Shown: piece by piece, positions 49,285 to 60,352 of the stretch
Layout: every line of letters starts with the position of its first letter
How positions within the stretch are numbered: position 1 is the stretch's first letter
NCBI GenBank assembly: GCA_900660155.1
Contig: CABFPE010000173.1
Location: 593,508 to 657,507 of the forward strand
Direction: 5' to 3'
Length of the DNA: 64,000 nucleotides
Source: Hofstenia miamia
Lineage: Eukaryota > Xenacoelomorpha > Acoela > Hofsteniidae
The notes under the pieces: generated by a model
The model's input: the letters and a program-made list of their open reading frames with translations, nothing else
The model's database searches: none
Told to the model about the DNA's origin: nothing
Translations under genes and position numbers: made by a program

Positions 49285-49462
49285 CTATATGCGTATATAT
49301 TTATATATTTATATATTTATATATATATATGTATTTGAAATATGCATAATTGAAAGTTGTAACATAGTTAAAAATTTAGACTGGTTTAGATTTCTAGGAA
49401 TCATCGTTAGAATGACAAATGCGTTTAACTAAATATTTTGCAATCAACCACACTAATGGAAA
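47356..49462. other. AT-rich intron sequence with (TA)n arrays
   Basis: (TA)n at 48857-48885 and 49252-49330. TCCCA-type words near 48180-48250 (TTCCAGTCCCATCAATTTTG, ACTGGGACCAGT) recall the hAT-like family at 6315 and 52922, but no borders could be set. A sequence near 49106-49160 (CTCGAACATTGAAAATGTAC) recurs near 50092. Confidence 0.4.
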
Positions 49463-50022
49463 TTATAAATATATTGCATGCACTATACATCTAGAATTGC
49501 GCTGTTTATTAAGTAATTTTTCTTTGTTTGCAGCTTTAATAAAAATTTGTTCATCAATTTTATGATGCTTAGATCTTAATAAAATCCTAAAATTTTCTTC
49601 CTTGATTTCATGGTGATGTAAGTAAACTTCAGAATTTAAATTTCCTCTTATGTATGCTTTCATTCTTGTTCCCAGATGTCTTTTACTTTCCCCGATGTAA
49701 ATTATAGAGGAAACTAATTTCTTAAGGATAAGATCTTTATTATTAAAAATATTCTTTGTCGCAAAGAATGTTAATGTTGGGACAATTTCAGTGAATTTTA
49801 ATCTGGTGTTTAATATTTTGATTTTTTCTTTTACCATTTCAACTTGTTTGCCTAAATACGGAAGTTTTAAATATACTGCGCAAATATTCTTATTATCATT
49901 ATCTGTTTCATGAAGTTTTTCTTTGTTACTTTCTTTAATCATCTTGGTTGAATATTTTTTAATGATTTTAATGGAATATGCACTGTTTTTTTACAATTTC
50001 GAAAATTTTATCTGTTGCACTC

Positions 50023-50025
<3 letters not shown>
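49463..50025 (-). mobile_element. Penelope-like retroelement, C-terminal (GIY-YIG) fragment
   Basis: The - strand frame (Met at 49942, stop at 49463) reads YLKLPYLGKQVEMVKEKIK, typical of the linker after the Penelope reverse transcriptase. It then has IIYIGESKRHLGTRMKAYI, the second half of the GIY-YIG endonuclease domain, and FRILLRSKHHKIDEQIFIKA...LLNKQRN, the usual C-terminal end. The piece before IIYIGE is shorter than in family members: the expected short Cys-containing strand between the KD motif and YIG is absent. There is no reverse transcriptase. The fragment runs into a (TA)n array at about 50026, so it is 5'-truncated, and it sits in the receptor intron. Confidence 0.75.
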
Positions 50026-50067
<42 letters not shown>

Positions 50068-50788
50068 AAGAGAGGGATATGTGTGCATTTACTCGAAAAT
50101 TGAAAATGTACGTCTCTGAAAATACAACTTGCTTAATATTTCTGTAGTAATTCATTTTCAAAGAATTTCAGAAATACGATTTCAATTATTTCCAAAATAA
50201 TGAAATGAATATTACATATTGAAGATTAAATTAAGTGAAGTGTCAGACAAAAATTCTTTGATTGTAGAATTACTTTTTTCAACAGTAGACGTAAATAATA
50301 TTTCTCTTTATAATAAATTTTAATGATTTTTAATGACAAATTTTTTGCTCTGTTCCCTCTTCTTGGTCCAAATCAAGTAACAATAAACGCCCATTAATTT
50401 ATTAATTTCTGAGAAGGAGTAATTTCATTTAGACCTTGATTAGTTTTGGAATTTTGCAGGAATTTATAATTTAGTGCTTAACATTTGCTAAATCATTATA
50501 ATAGTTTTTGTCACTTGTCGCTAAGAAATCTTTTCACAAATATACTTCAAAGTTGGTTTTCAATATTGGTATCTCAAGGGAATACTTTTATTCAAATAAT
50601 TATTGTATGAAATTTGAATGCAAGACGGTTAAATTTTCATAATTTTTAGGAGAATGCATTTTTTTTCAAAAAAACTCCGATCAAAAATGCAAAAATATTT
50701 ACTTATCTATATAAATATATATATAATATATATACTGTATATATATATATATACATGTATATATATTTTTTTTCAAAAACCTCATATG

Positions 50789-50820
<32 letters not shown>

Positions 50821-50870
50821 CATGTATATATATATATGTTTTTCGAAAAACCTCATATATATATATAAAA
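50024..50870. repeat. (TA)n arrays and AT-rich repeats
   Basis: (TA)n at 50024-50057 running into (GA)n at 50058-50075, and a complex (TA)n/TTTTTTCAAAAACCTCATAT repeat at about 50712-50870 in which a unit with CAAAAACCTCATATGTATAT recurs as CGAAAAACCTCATATATATA. Confidence 0.85.
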
Positions 50871-52200
50871 TAGGAATCTTGTGTACTAGCTTCAAGTTAT
50901 TCTTGTTGAAGCGCTACCCAAAAATTACTTATGTATTTTCATCATTTCAAGATCTTGAAATGATTTTTTTTCAAAAATAAAGTCCAGTAATGGGATTTAT
51001 AAGCAATTAGACATGAAAAATATTGTTTTAGATCTCTGCAAAATTTATTGCCAGACTTCCGAACTCAGTCTGATCACAGTTTTCCTACATTTACAGATAC
51101 CACTGTCTTGTTCCGATTTGCATTTTCAAAGAAATATAATAAAATCAAAATCATTTTTTTTAATTTGCTCAAACCAAAGGACTTTATTATATAAATCTCA
51201 AAAAACCAAAAACTAATGTATAGTAATATAGCAATTTTTTACGCATATTTGGACAGTTTTCTTTAACGTATATTTCCATGATATCTCGCTTATTCCATCG
51301 TATTTCACACGCTAATGTCACAGATACCAAATATTAGAACTGAAATTTATCTGTTACTGCAACTTTTCGAAACTGAAGGCTCACAAATATTAGAAATTTT
51401 GAAACTCGTTTACTTACTGGATGACAACTTAATGTAGGAATTGTGTTTCATTACGATATCTTTCAGTGTCGTCCTGAAACTGTAACGCAACTCAAGGGTG
51501 GGGATTTCTTTGCAGGAGTTTGAGATACTTGATAATGTCATAGAACTAATACAGGGAGAGATGTACAAAGAAAAGCTGAATGCCTTACAGAAAATCTCGA
51601 TTTACGATCCGTGAGAACAGTTGCATAAGCTATAAAAATGAATAAATCCATGAAGTTGATTTTAATCTTTTAAATGTTCCTATATACAAATCTGTGGCTC
51701 TATTCTAGATGGGACTGTTGATCATTTGAAATAACATTTATGTATCTATTTGTGTAAAGGTCCATACCTTGGTAATTGAATATCTGTTCTCTTTAATGTA
51801 GTTTTATACATATTTTTCGAAATGTCGGTGCATTATTTGACTAGGAATGTTTCCGGATATTTCTAAGCATATAAATCCGGGCCCTAAACATAACTGACAG
51901 CACACCAAGCAGTATGAAAACAATTAAATTGGAATTACACTACACTGTTTGTATGGCATTGAAATATAAATAAATTACATTAATTCATCTTCTGAAGTTA
52001 GTTTCTTACGTTACAATATAATGTACACAAGTACTATATTATTAATAATGCAATATCAGAAGATATCAGTGAAATGTTATTGCTTAAAATTGAAGAAGGC
52101 ACCAAACACATATACATAGATATATAGAATAGACCTAATGTACATCAAACAATTGATTTTAAGAATAGAGATCCTTGAGTAGCAATGACAAATATTCATG
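50871..52200. other. AT-rich intron sequence
   Basis: No exon or element recognised. Confidence 0.45.
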
Positions 52201-52281
52201 CAGAGCCCGTATGCCCGGCCCGTGCCCGTAGTATAGAAGTCCGTGCTCGTACACTTTTGTCCGTGCCCGTTGCGGGCCCTA
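52201..52281. mobile_element. Short GC-rich hAT-like remnant
   Basis: In 81 bp, CAGAGCCCGTATGCCCGG at the left faces CCGTTGCGGGCCCTA at the right (reverse TAGGGCCCGCAACGG), with CCGTGCCCGT repeated inside. The end pattern and GC-rich repeated words fit the hAT-like MITEs of this window, but there is no target duplication. It lies 152 bp downstream of the M1-M2 exon on the - strand. Confidence 0.4.
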
Positions 52282-52432
52282 ACCCAGTACATATACATTC
52301 ATGTACAAATGTATGTCACACATCTCTCTTGTATTAGGTTTCATTAATAAAGAAATAATGCATATAATATGCGTAGATTTCAATGTATGTGACATATATA
52401 AACATTTCCATGGTAAAAACTTGATCACTCAC

Positions 52433-52647
52433 TCTTGGTAAAGATTCTTGGGCAGCGGATGTTTGTGTTGTCATTGTAAGAACAGTAGTGATACCAAGTG
52501 CCACTCTCGCCGTTGATGCGCTGGAATCAATCCAAAAAGAAATCCAAGAAAGGCAGACGATGAGGAAAGTGGGAATGTAGGTTTGAATGAGATAGTAACC
52601 CGTTTGTCTCTGGAAGCGGATCACTGCTTCTACGCATGGATAAGTCC
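52433..52647 (-). CDS. Glycine-receptor-like channel, M1-M2 exon
   Basis: On the - strand, acceptor TTTCATAG precedes GGACTTATCC (phase 1) and donor CCAAGA is followed by GTGAGT (phase 0). The exon is 215 bp, which I recall as the vertebrate glycine-receptor exon 7 length. It encodes [20 protein letters not shown], with the Cys that closes the second disulphide loop of glycine/glutamate-gated chloride channels, then M1 ([17 protein letters not shown]), the M1-M2 turn and M2 ([18 protein letters not shown]), ending AAQESLPR. Ala-Arg at pore positions -1'/0' predicts anion selectivity. The usual Pro at -2' is Thr (SSASTARV). The exon joins in frame to the M3 exon at 42271. Confidence 0.95.
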
Positions 52648-52921
52648 CTATGAAACATAGTCAAGAAATTGGATTTAGGTACCAGGAAATTTTGAACAAA
52701 TACCAAAACCTATTACTTTAAAATTTTAAAGAATTTTATCCATTCTTGAAATTTGACAATAATTTTCACAAAAAACGTATCTGGTGATTCTAGACCAACA
52801 TAACATCTAATTATATTGTAAATCATACTTGGGTCTTCGCATAGAGGCTAAATATTGAAACTATTTACTAAAATAGGATAGCCAAGCAAATGGTGAGATA
52901 TATAAAGTCCGGACAGTATAC

Positions 52922-53148
52922 TAGAGTTCTGTGGGGCAGGACTTTGTTTAAAGTCCAATCCCATGTAATCTTATTGTCCTTCATATCAGTCCAATGAAAT
53001 TCTATGATCCCTTGGTCCCATGCTATTACTTCCATTTCTGTAAAAATTGGTAAAATTATGAATAATTTTCCTACATACATGGCAGCAGATGTCTTAGTTC
53101 CTCTGAACTATTTAGTCCCATGAGATTGAAAGGTCTAGCAGTACCCTA
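52922..53148. mobile_element. hAT-like MITE that mimics a receptor exon
   Basis: Ends TAGAGTTCTGTGGGGC (52922) and TAGGGTACTGCTAGACC read inward from 53148 agree at TAG-GT-CTG and further in. Flanking 8-mers CAGTATAC and AGGTACAC agree at 5 of 8. The interior repeats GGACT/GGGACC/ATGGGA words like the element at 6315. The - strand frame across it (AWDQGIIEFHWTDMKDNK) lies where the exon preceding M1 would be expected, which makes it tempting as an exon, but see the rejected list. Confidence 0.55.
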
Positions 53149-54095
53149 AGGTACACACATATGTAAAAAAGTAAAAATCTGTTAAGAATTAACAAAGCTA
53201 AACTTTTGTGACCTTTTTACACCAAATTATCTACTAAAAAGCTCACGTTCCTATGATTTGTATTTTGATTTATATAAAGCAGGTATCATTTTTTGAAGAA
53301 GAATTCATTTTTATTTAATTGACGTGGTGCCTACGAGAATTTCAACAATCAGAGACATGGAAATTAAAGAGTTTTATAATTTGAAGTTTTTCCAGCAGTC
53401 CTGCTTAGTTAAGTTTGTTACTAAGCAACGTATTCTTCTGGCAACATTTCATACGCTTAGTACTGCGTCATCAAAATATTGCCTTAGTTTGCATAGACAA
53501 ATAAACTAATCCGTTTTTCAGTTAAATTATATTGCAAATACGTATTTAATATTATTCAGGTTATGTTGAAGTTAAAATGGTTGAATGTTTTTTGTCCATT
53601 TGGAAATACAGAATGTGTGCATTCCCTTAGCATTAAAATATAAATTGTAGATATACATTCTCTCGCTTAACTGTTAACATCTAGAAATAATTAAAGCTAT
53701 TATTAAAATTACAATGATAAGTTATTACTTTGCATTTTAAAAACTAACAGCCCACGACAACATTCTCAACGCGTTGAGCTTTGACTGCTTTCAAATGATT
53801 TAACCTTCAAATTCTTAAACATAGTTTACATCTCATCCGAAAGCAGTTAGATAAATAAAAATTCTTTCAACAAAATTAAAAACAATTGAAGCTTTTAAGT
53901 CGTAGCATCTACTTATGAACCTGCTAATCAACTTCTGCATAGTAATTAAATGTAATTTATGGTTCTTAGTAATAGTTCAAAAACATGACAACAGCAATTG
54001 ACATGTTCAACATTCTGACAACGGTCTTTCTTTACAAACATCAATAAACAAAAATTTGTGAATCTACCTCTACATATGATAAGAGTATTCTGAAT
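53149..54095. other. AT-rich stretch without recognised genes
   Basis: If the receptor gene runs on the - strand as assembled, the Cys-loop exons should lie here or beyond. I could not find them. Confidence 0.45.
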
Positions 54096-54198
54096 CAGAC
54101 TTGTCAAAGAGGCGAGCTTCTAACGAGCCGAGGCGAGCCGAACTTACTCAAAATGTAAACGACCCGAGATTAGAAATTACGGCTCGTTGACAAGTCTG
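54096..54198 (+). mobile_element. hAT-like MITE, GAGCC-rich family, copy 5, 103 bp, intact target duplication
   Basis: Ends CAGACTTGTCAAAGAGGCG and GGCTCGTTGACAAGTCTG are flanked by TTCTGAAT on both sides (54088-54095 and 54199-54206). Compared with the 354-bp copy at 33517 the central AT-rich part is missing, leaving only the two subterminal GAGCC-rich regions. The perfect target duplication shows that it inserted as a unit, so the deletion either predates insertion or lies wholly inside. Confidence 0.9.
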
Positions 54199-57100
54199 TT
54201 CTGAATTATTGGAAAGTACGAAATGTTCGTTCTTATCTCAATCTAAACTTAGATAAAGTTCATTATTACTTTTATCTGAACAAATAAAGATACTAAAAAT
54301 ACGTTTTTTTCAAAAAAGCAAATCAGAATTCAATCCGATCTCGATCCAAACTCTGCTCATTTTGACCCATTTATGATCACTGCTAACAAAATTTCTTGAA
54401 TTTTTCAGTTTGCTAGAACAAAGCTAGGAATGGTTGAAATTTATTCTAAGATCATAACGCTTAAATTGAACAACTTAAATGGAAGCTCAGAAGAGTAACT
54501 GCAATTCAAATATATTATTCATTTCAGGCAATTATATATTTTTGTACACTAGTCTGCAAGTTTCTATACAGAATTTTTGAAATGTTCTGTACTTGGAAGA
54601 ATTCTATTATTTAAAATCATGCTACGAAATATATTTTCAAAATGTAAGTGGAATATGTAATCTCCCATGTGCACTATTGCTCACCCTGTCATGGGTGCTT
54701 CGCTGTAGTGTTAAAACTTAGAAATATTCTATTAGTTATTAATTAGAAATCATATTGTAACAAAGTTGCATAAAAACTTTGAATAAATAATTTGAGCGGT
54801 TTATTACATGACAACCCATCTTTTAAATTGTTAAATTTTCTGTTTAACGAACTGAATTTGACATTAACTTCAACTCGAAGTGTCAAAATGTGCAACAACA
54901 ATTTTATTGAAAAACTTTTTTAATTATTCACCTTGAGAGGAAAAAACTAAAGAGAATTGTAATGAAAATTGATCAGGATGCCGGATGGTAAGAGGATGTG
55001 AACGTTCGTTTGCAGGAATTTTTAAGTAAAACTTACTAAAATGTCAAAGTTTTAATGTTTTTGGTGATGAAGGATAATTCTTAATGCATTTTAATTTTTA
55101 TGGCGCCTCTTCTTCAATAATGGTAATGTAGCAAGTTATGTGCTTTTGAACGAATTATGTATTTCAGCATGCCTGCAAAATAGCAATAATCTATAAATCA
55201 ATGAGAATTTCAATATGCTACATTTTGATGTTTTAAAATCATTTTTTTTGCAAAAAAATTGTTGTTTACTGCCTTTTGTTTTTAATGGGACGTTGTTATT
55301 CTTTTAAAATGGTAGTACTGAGGTCGATGGGAAATTTGTTTCAACCAATTATAAACTATAAAGCCAGTGGCATATCTCTATGTTGTATCCAGAATTCATT
55401 GCGACCTTCTCACTTGCCGTGAATTAATTGGGATGTTTGACAGAAGCAAAGATATTGCAAGACTTTTTTTCCAAACATTCAAAGCATCATTTGTTTCTTT
55501 CGCTTCCGTTAGGTGTCATTACTATTGAAATTAAAGTGTGCTCTAAAAACTTGACTAAACATGCTCTTAGGACCTCAAAATGTGTAAAAATACGTTATTT
55601 TACTGAGAACAGGAAAATTGGCATATTTCTTAAGAAATTGTTTCAAGGCTGAACTTTGCCATTTAAGCTACAGAATGTCTGCGGAAATAAACACATGCAA
55701 AGATCTTCAAAGAAAGTTTCTTTTTTGTGTGCATGCTCGGGAACTTTAAGTATAGTTGACTTGACTGGGAAGTCGACAGGAGAGTTGTGTATCTGTTTAG
55801 CTGTGCTGATATGCTGCAGAATTTGGGAACCTCTGTCCACTGACACTTCACAAATTCAGTTGAGACCAGAATAGAACATCTCCTGGTAATGACAAGTCCT
55901 TAAATTCATTGGAAAATCTTCTTAACCACTGAGACATTGGTAGTGCAATTTCAGCATTGTAAAAAGCACTTAAAAGAGGCAAATTAAACAGTTTTAAGTG
56001 ATAGATTTGCGAATAATAAACTTAAATTCTCTCCATGCCTAATGTTGAAGTATTTATAAAGTTTTGAGCGCATGGAAGCAAAAAAGAACTTTGAGTGTTT
56101 CTAGATATGTACAAAGATATCGGGAACCCATTGAGAGGTGCCATGTGCAAAGTCAGAGGTCGCTGTTTCAGATTAAGTATAGCGGTAATCGTTGTTAAGC
56201 TATAAGCGTTAAAAAAAATTTTATATTATCATGAAAAATTTGTGAAAATTTCATATGTTAATAGTTCTGAACATATACGAACAAATATATGTTAAGGTAC
56301 TACACCTGAAACCCACAATAAAAAAAGCAAAGGCTTAATGAGGCCTAAATAGGAGCATTAAAAAACATAAAATATTTCATCAAAATTTGAATGAAATTTA
56401 CAATCACAATATAGGAATTACACGTGGTGCAAAAAATTTCACAAAAAATATATAGTTCACATAAATACTTTAACTTTTAAGACAAGATTTATGATGTGAT
56501 GCAAAGCAAAACGTAAAAGAATATTTGAACACTTATGAACTAAAAAATTATCTTGAGATACTATGCACCTAATTGGAATAAAAACTGAGTGAAGAATGTA
56601 AAGAGGTGGTGTCAGATTATACAGGAATATGTAGCAAAACTAACACAAATATTTATCTATTTTGAATGCCGCAAGAGGGATAGTTTGAAATCTACTTAAG
56701 AATATTTGTATATTTAGCGAATTTTGCTCTTAGTAGGGTGACTAGGTAATCTATTTAAAGTTTTTCTTACCTATAATGTCTAAAATAAATCCTTGCAAAT
56801 TTTTATTATAGAAGAAGACTGTTATAATCTACTGCACTTACAATAATCAACCTGTTTGAAATCAAAATGATATTTTGGCCGAAATATCGCGCAAAAAATG
56901 CTCATTTTTGGCAATATTTATATCAAAAATGCATCATTTTGTGAAAATGTATATTAAAAGATTCATTGTATTGCAAAAATGAAGAATTATGCCAACTCAA
57001 TGTCAAAAAATCAAAAAAAATTACTGGAATGCTACTGGGTAGATCTGGAGAGATAAAGTACTTTAATATGATGTCCAACATATCTTTGTGCTTTTCAGAT

Positions 57101-58306
57101 TGATGATGGGGCTATTTTTTATTATATAAATGGCAAAATTCTTATGAACCCTAAATGAATCTTCGAAATTTGCTGTTTGTGTTTCTTGATTTGGAAGTTT
57201 TGGAAAGGAAAGGAACAAAGCATTAGACTGTATTTCATATGTAACCAAAGAATTCGAACATGTTTATTGTGAAAATGTGCAAATTCAATCGTTGTTGAGA
57301 TTACATGTGGATTTTGTCTACCTTTTTTAGTAAAAGAGCGTTTTTGCAAATCTAAAATGTAGTTGACATGAAGCATATTTGATGTGGTTCTACATAAAAC
57401 GAGTTTTATCTTTTTATTTGGAAAACAGTAGATTTTTGAAAACTCATTAAAGCAGAGCGATTTTCCTATTGCAATTTTATATTTGCTATAGAAGGTTATT
57501 TTAGTAGGCTTATCGAAAAGGGGCCTCCTTTTGAGATTTTACGTATCATTTTGATCAAGTCCTCCTGAAGCAGCCACTTCATTCTGTGTTCTGCAAATTT
57601 TTTTTGGAAAGCTGTATGTCAACGAATCCAACCAAAGCTGTCTTCCTCAAAATATAACTAAATTTAAGGAAGTACTTACTAAATATGGAAAGTTTCATTA
57701 GGTATACAAATCCGATGTTGATTATTGTACGTATGTCTATAATTGCCCAAAGTGTTTTCGTGCAGAAAATTTTTTTAGTAATTTTTAGTACATTCGTGTA
57801 TTTCCTGTATTTTTATCTTTATTATGTATAGTAGGTTTTCGATTATCTGAATACACGTGTTGAATTAAGCTACCTTTCTCCGCCAATCAAATTGAAGTAT
57901 CCAATAAAAAATATACCGAATAAATTCGAGATCGGCTTCAAGGAGAAAACGCCACTGACTGTCTTCGAACATGGAGAAAAAGTGCAATTAGAAAATAAAG
58001 TGAAATTATTTTTACAATGAAATGAAAAATTTTATTCTTTAAGGTTTTCTACCTTAATCGATTGTCTCAATCTATTATGCTACATTTTTATTAAAAGTAA
58101 TTAATTCGATTGTGCTAATATTTCACTCACTTAGTTCAAATTATAAAGCACCTAACTTATAAATATATATATTAAGGTGCTTCATTTTGAAGTTTTTTTG
58201 AGGTTTTGTTAGATAATGTAGTAGGGGCTGTGGGGGCATTTTAAAATTATCTGAATTTGCTCAAAATTGCACAACTTGATGTATGCATATATGTGAACAT
58301 ATATGT
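54199..58306. other. AT-rich stretch with one dispersed repeat, up to the gap
   Basis: About 56129-56225 carries CCCATTGAGAGGTGCCATG, GCAAAGTCAGAGGTCGC and AAGCTATAAGCGTTAAAAAA, a relative of the repeat at 11571. Frames at 55428-55874 (+) have no motif I recognise. No exon or RNA gene found. Confidence 0.4.
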
Positions 58307-59306
58307 NNNNNNNNNNNNNNNNNNNNNNNNNNNNNNNNNNNNNNNNNNNNNNNNNNNNNNNNNNNNNNNNNNNNNNNNNNNNNNNNNNNNNNNNNNNNNN
58401 NNNNNNNNNNNNNNNNNNNNNNNNNNNNNNNNNNNNNNNNNNNNNNNNNNNNNNNNNNNNNNNNNNNNNNNNNNNNNNNNNNNNNNNNNNNNNNNNNNNN
58501 NNNNNNNNNNNNNNNNNNNNNNNNNNNNNNNNNNNNNNNNNNNNNNNNNNNNNNNNNNNNNNNNNNNNNNNNNNNNNNNNNNNNNNNNNNNNNNNNNNNN
58601 NNNNNNNNNNNNNNNNNNNNNNNNNNNNNNNNNNNNNNNNNNNNNNNNNNNNNNNNNNNNNNNNNNNNNNNNNNNNNNNNNNNNNNNNNNNNNNNNNNNN
58701 NNNNNNNNNNNNNNNNNNNNNNNNNNNNNNNNNNNNNNNNNNNNNNNNNNNNNNNNNNNNNNNNNNNNNNNNNNNNNNNNNNNNNNNNNNNNNNNNNNNN
58801 NNNNNNNNNNNNNNNNNNNNNNNNNNNNNNNNNNNNNNNNNNNNNNNNNNNNNNNNNNNNNNNNNNNNNNNNNNNNNNNNNNNNNNNNNNNNNNNNNNNN
58901 NNNNNNNNNNNNNNNNNNNNNNNNNNNNNNNNNNNNNNNNNNNNNNNNNNNNNNNNNNNNNNNNNNNNNNNNNNNNNNNNNNNNNNNNNNNNNNNNNNNN
59001 NNNNNNNNNNNNNNNNNNNNNNNNNNNNNNNNNNNNNNNNNNNNNNNNNNNNNNNNNNNNNNNNNNNNNNNNNNNNNNNNNNNNNNNNNNNNNNNNNNNN
59101 NNNNNNNNNNNNNNNNNNNNNNNNNNNNNNNNNNNNNNNNNNNNNNNNNNNNNNNNNNNNNNNNNNNNNNNNNNNNNNNNNNNNNNNNNNNNNNNNNNNN
59201 NNNNNNNNNNNNNNNNNNNNNNNNNNNNNNNNNNNNNNNNNNNNNNNNNNNNNNNNNNNNNNNNNNNNNNNNNNNNNNNNNNNNNNNNNNNNNNNNNNNN
59301 NNNNNN
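58307..59306. other. Scaffold gap of exactly 1000 N
   Basis: A fixed-size placeholder gap. The right side begins with (TA)n and the left side ends in TATATGT. Confidence 0.99.
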
Positions 59307-60352
59307 TATATATATATATATATACAGAATTTGATATTCTTACTGCATACTTTTTTGTCGTTGGAATGTTAGTGCACATCAGCAATTTCCATTAAGAATG
59401 ACCAATGAAACATTCATTTGTTGCATTATTGTGATTCCTTCAAACTAATTTTGCATCTAGTTCCGAAAAATCTATTTATTTTCTTAATGTGACATAAAAA
59501 CTAATTTTACAGCAGAGTAATTCGTGTAGATTGTACCTCAATTATTGCTTATTTTGGACACATCATTAAACCAACATCTGGATTTGCATATGTATGCAGC
59601 TTTGATAATCTCTTAGAAAAATCTAAAGCGTATCGGTGAAATATATTTTGATGCGGTCATAATTTTTAGTAAATTTATGTTAATTAGATATATTTATTAG
59701 ATGTTTGAAGATTAGCTATGACATCTGAATTCACAGTTTATTACATCTTTAGTAAAGATAATAGTCTGCGTTGCACGTCAGATAGTCATATAAAACTAGT
59801 TTTAATTTCCAATAACTTCGCAGAATTGTGATAAATAATCACACATGATGATATCAATTTTCAACAATTTGTAAATCTTATGTACTTAAGTAGTTTGCTA
59901 TATTTAATACAATGCAGAACTTTTCAAACAAGAAACTTCTATAATGTTATGCTGGATTTGAATAGTGTATTCAAGGATGAAGTTCAATATATTTCCTACA
60001 AATATATATATCTAATTCTATACTTATATACTTATATATATATATATATATATATATTGTAAAAATATATATTTTTTGCTTTCAAAAGTAATGTAAAATA
60101 TTGGAGGTTGTAGTGCTCGCTTAAACTTCATAATGAATTAGGCTTAAATGCATTCAATGTTATTGTTTTCTGGCGTCATCTCCTCTATGGAAAAACCTTC
60201 ATCCTGTTTTTGGTGTTTATTGAAAATAATTGTGTATACATATTATCTGAATACAGTATTTTTCAACTATGTTATGAAGTAATTTAAAAGAAAAAAGTCC
60301 TCAATGAATTCTGCAAAGGGGGCCACAAGGTTTTTCTATATATATATATATA
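59307..60352. other. AT-rich stretch with (TA)n arrays
   Basis: (TA)n at 59307-59324, 60030-60057 and 60339-60352. No gene recognised. Confidence 0.45.

Noticed and set aside
52922-53080. Receptor exon preceding M1 (frame with MEVIAWDQGIIEFHW) on the - strand
   Set aside because: The position and acceptor looked right, but the only in-phase donor is poor, the residues align badly with the family, and the block has hAT-like ends with GGGACC-type repeats shared with 6315.
55428-55874. Overlapping open frames on both strands as a small gene
   Set aside because: No recognisable motif, no splice or homology support, and chance overlap is likely at this length.
58257-59395. Long open frames of 343-374 codons on both strands
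   Set aside because: Same artefact: they span the second 1000-N gap.
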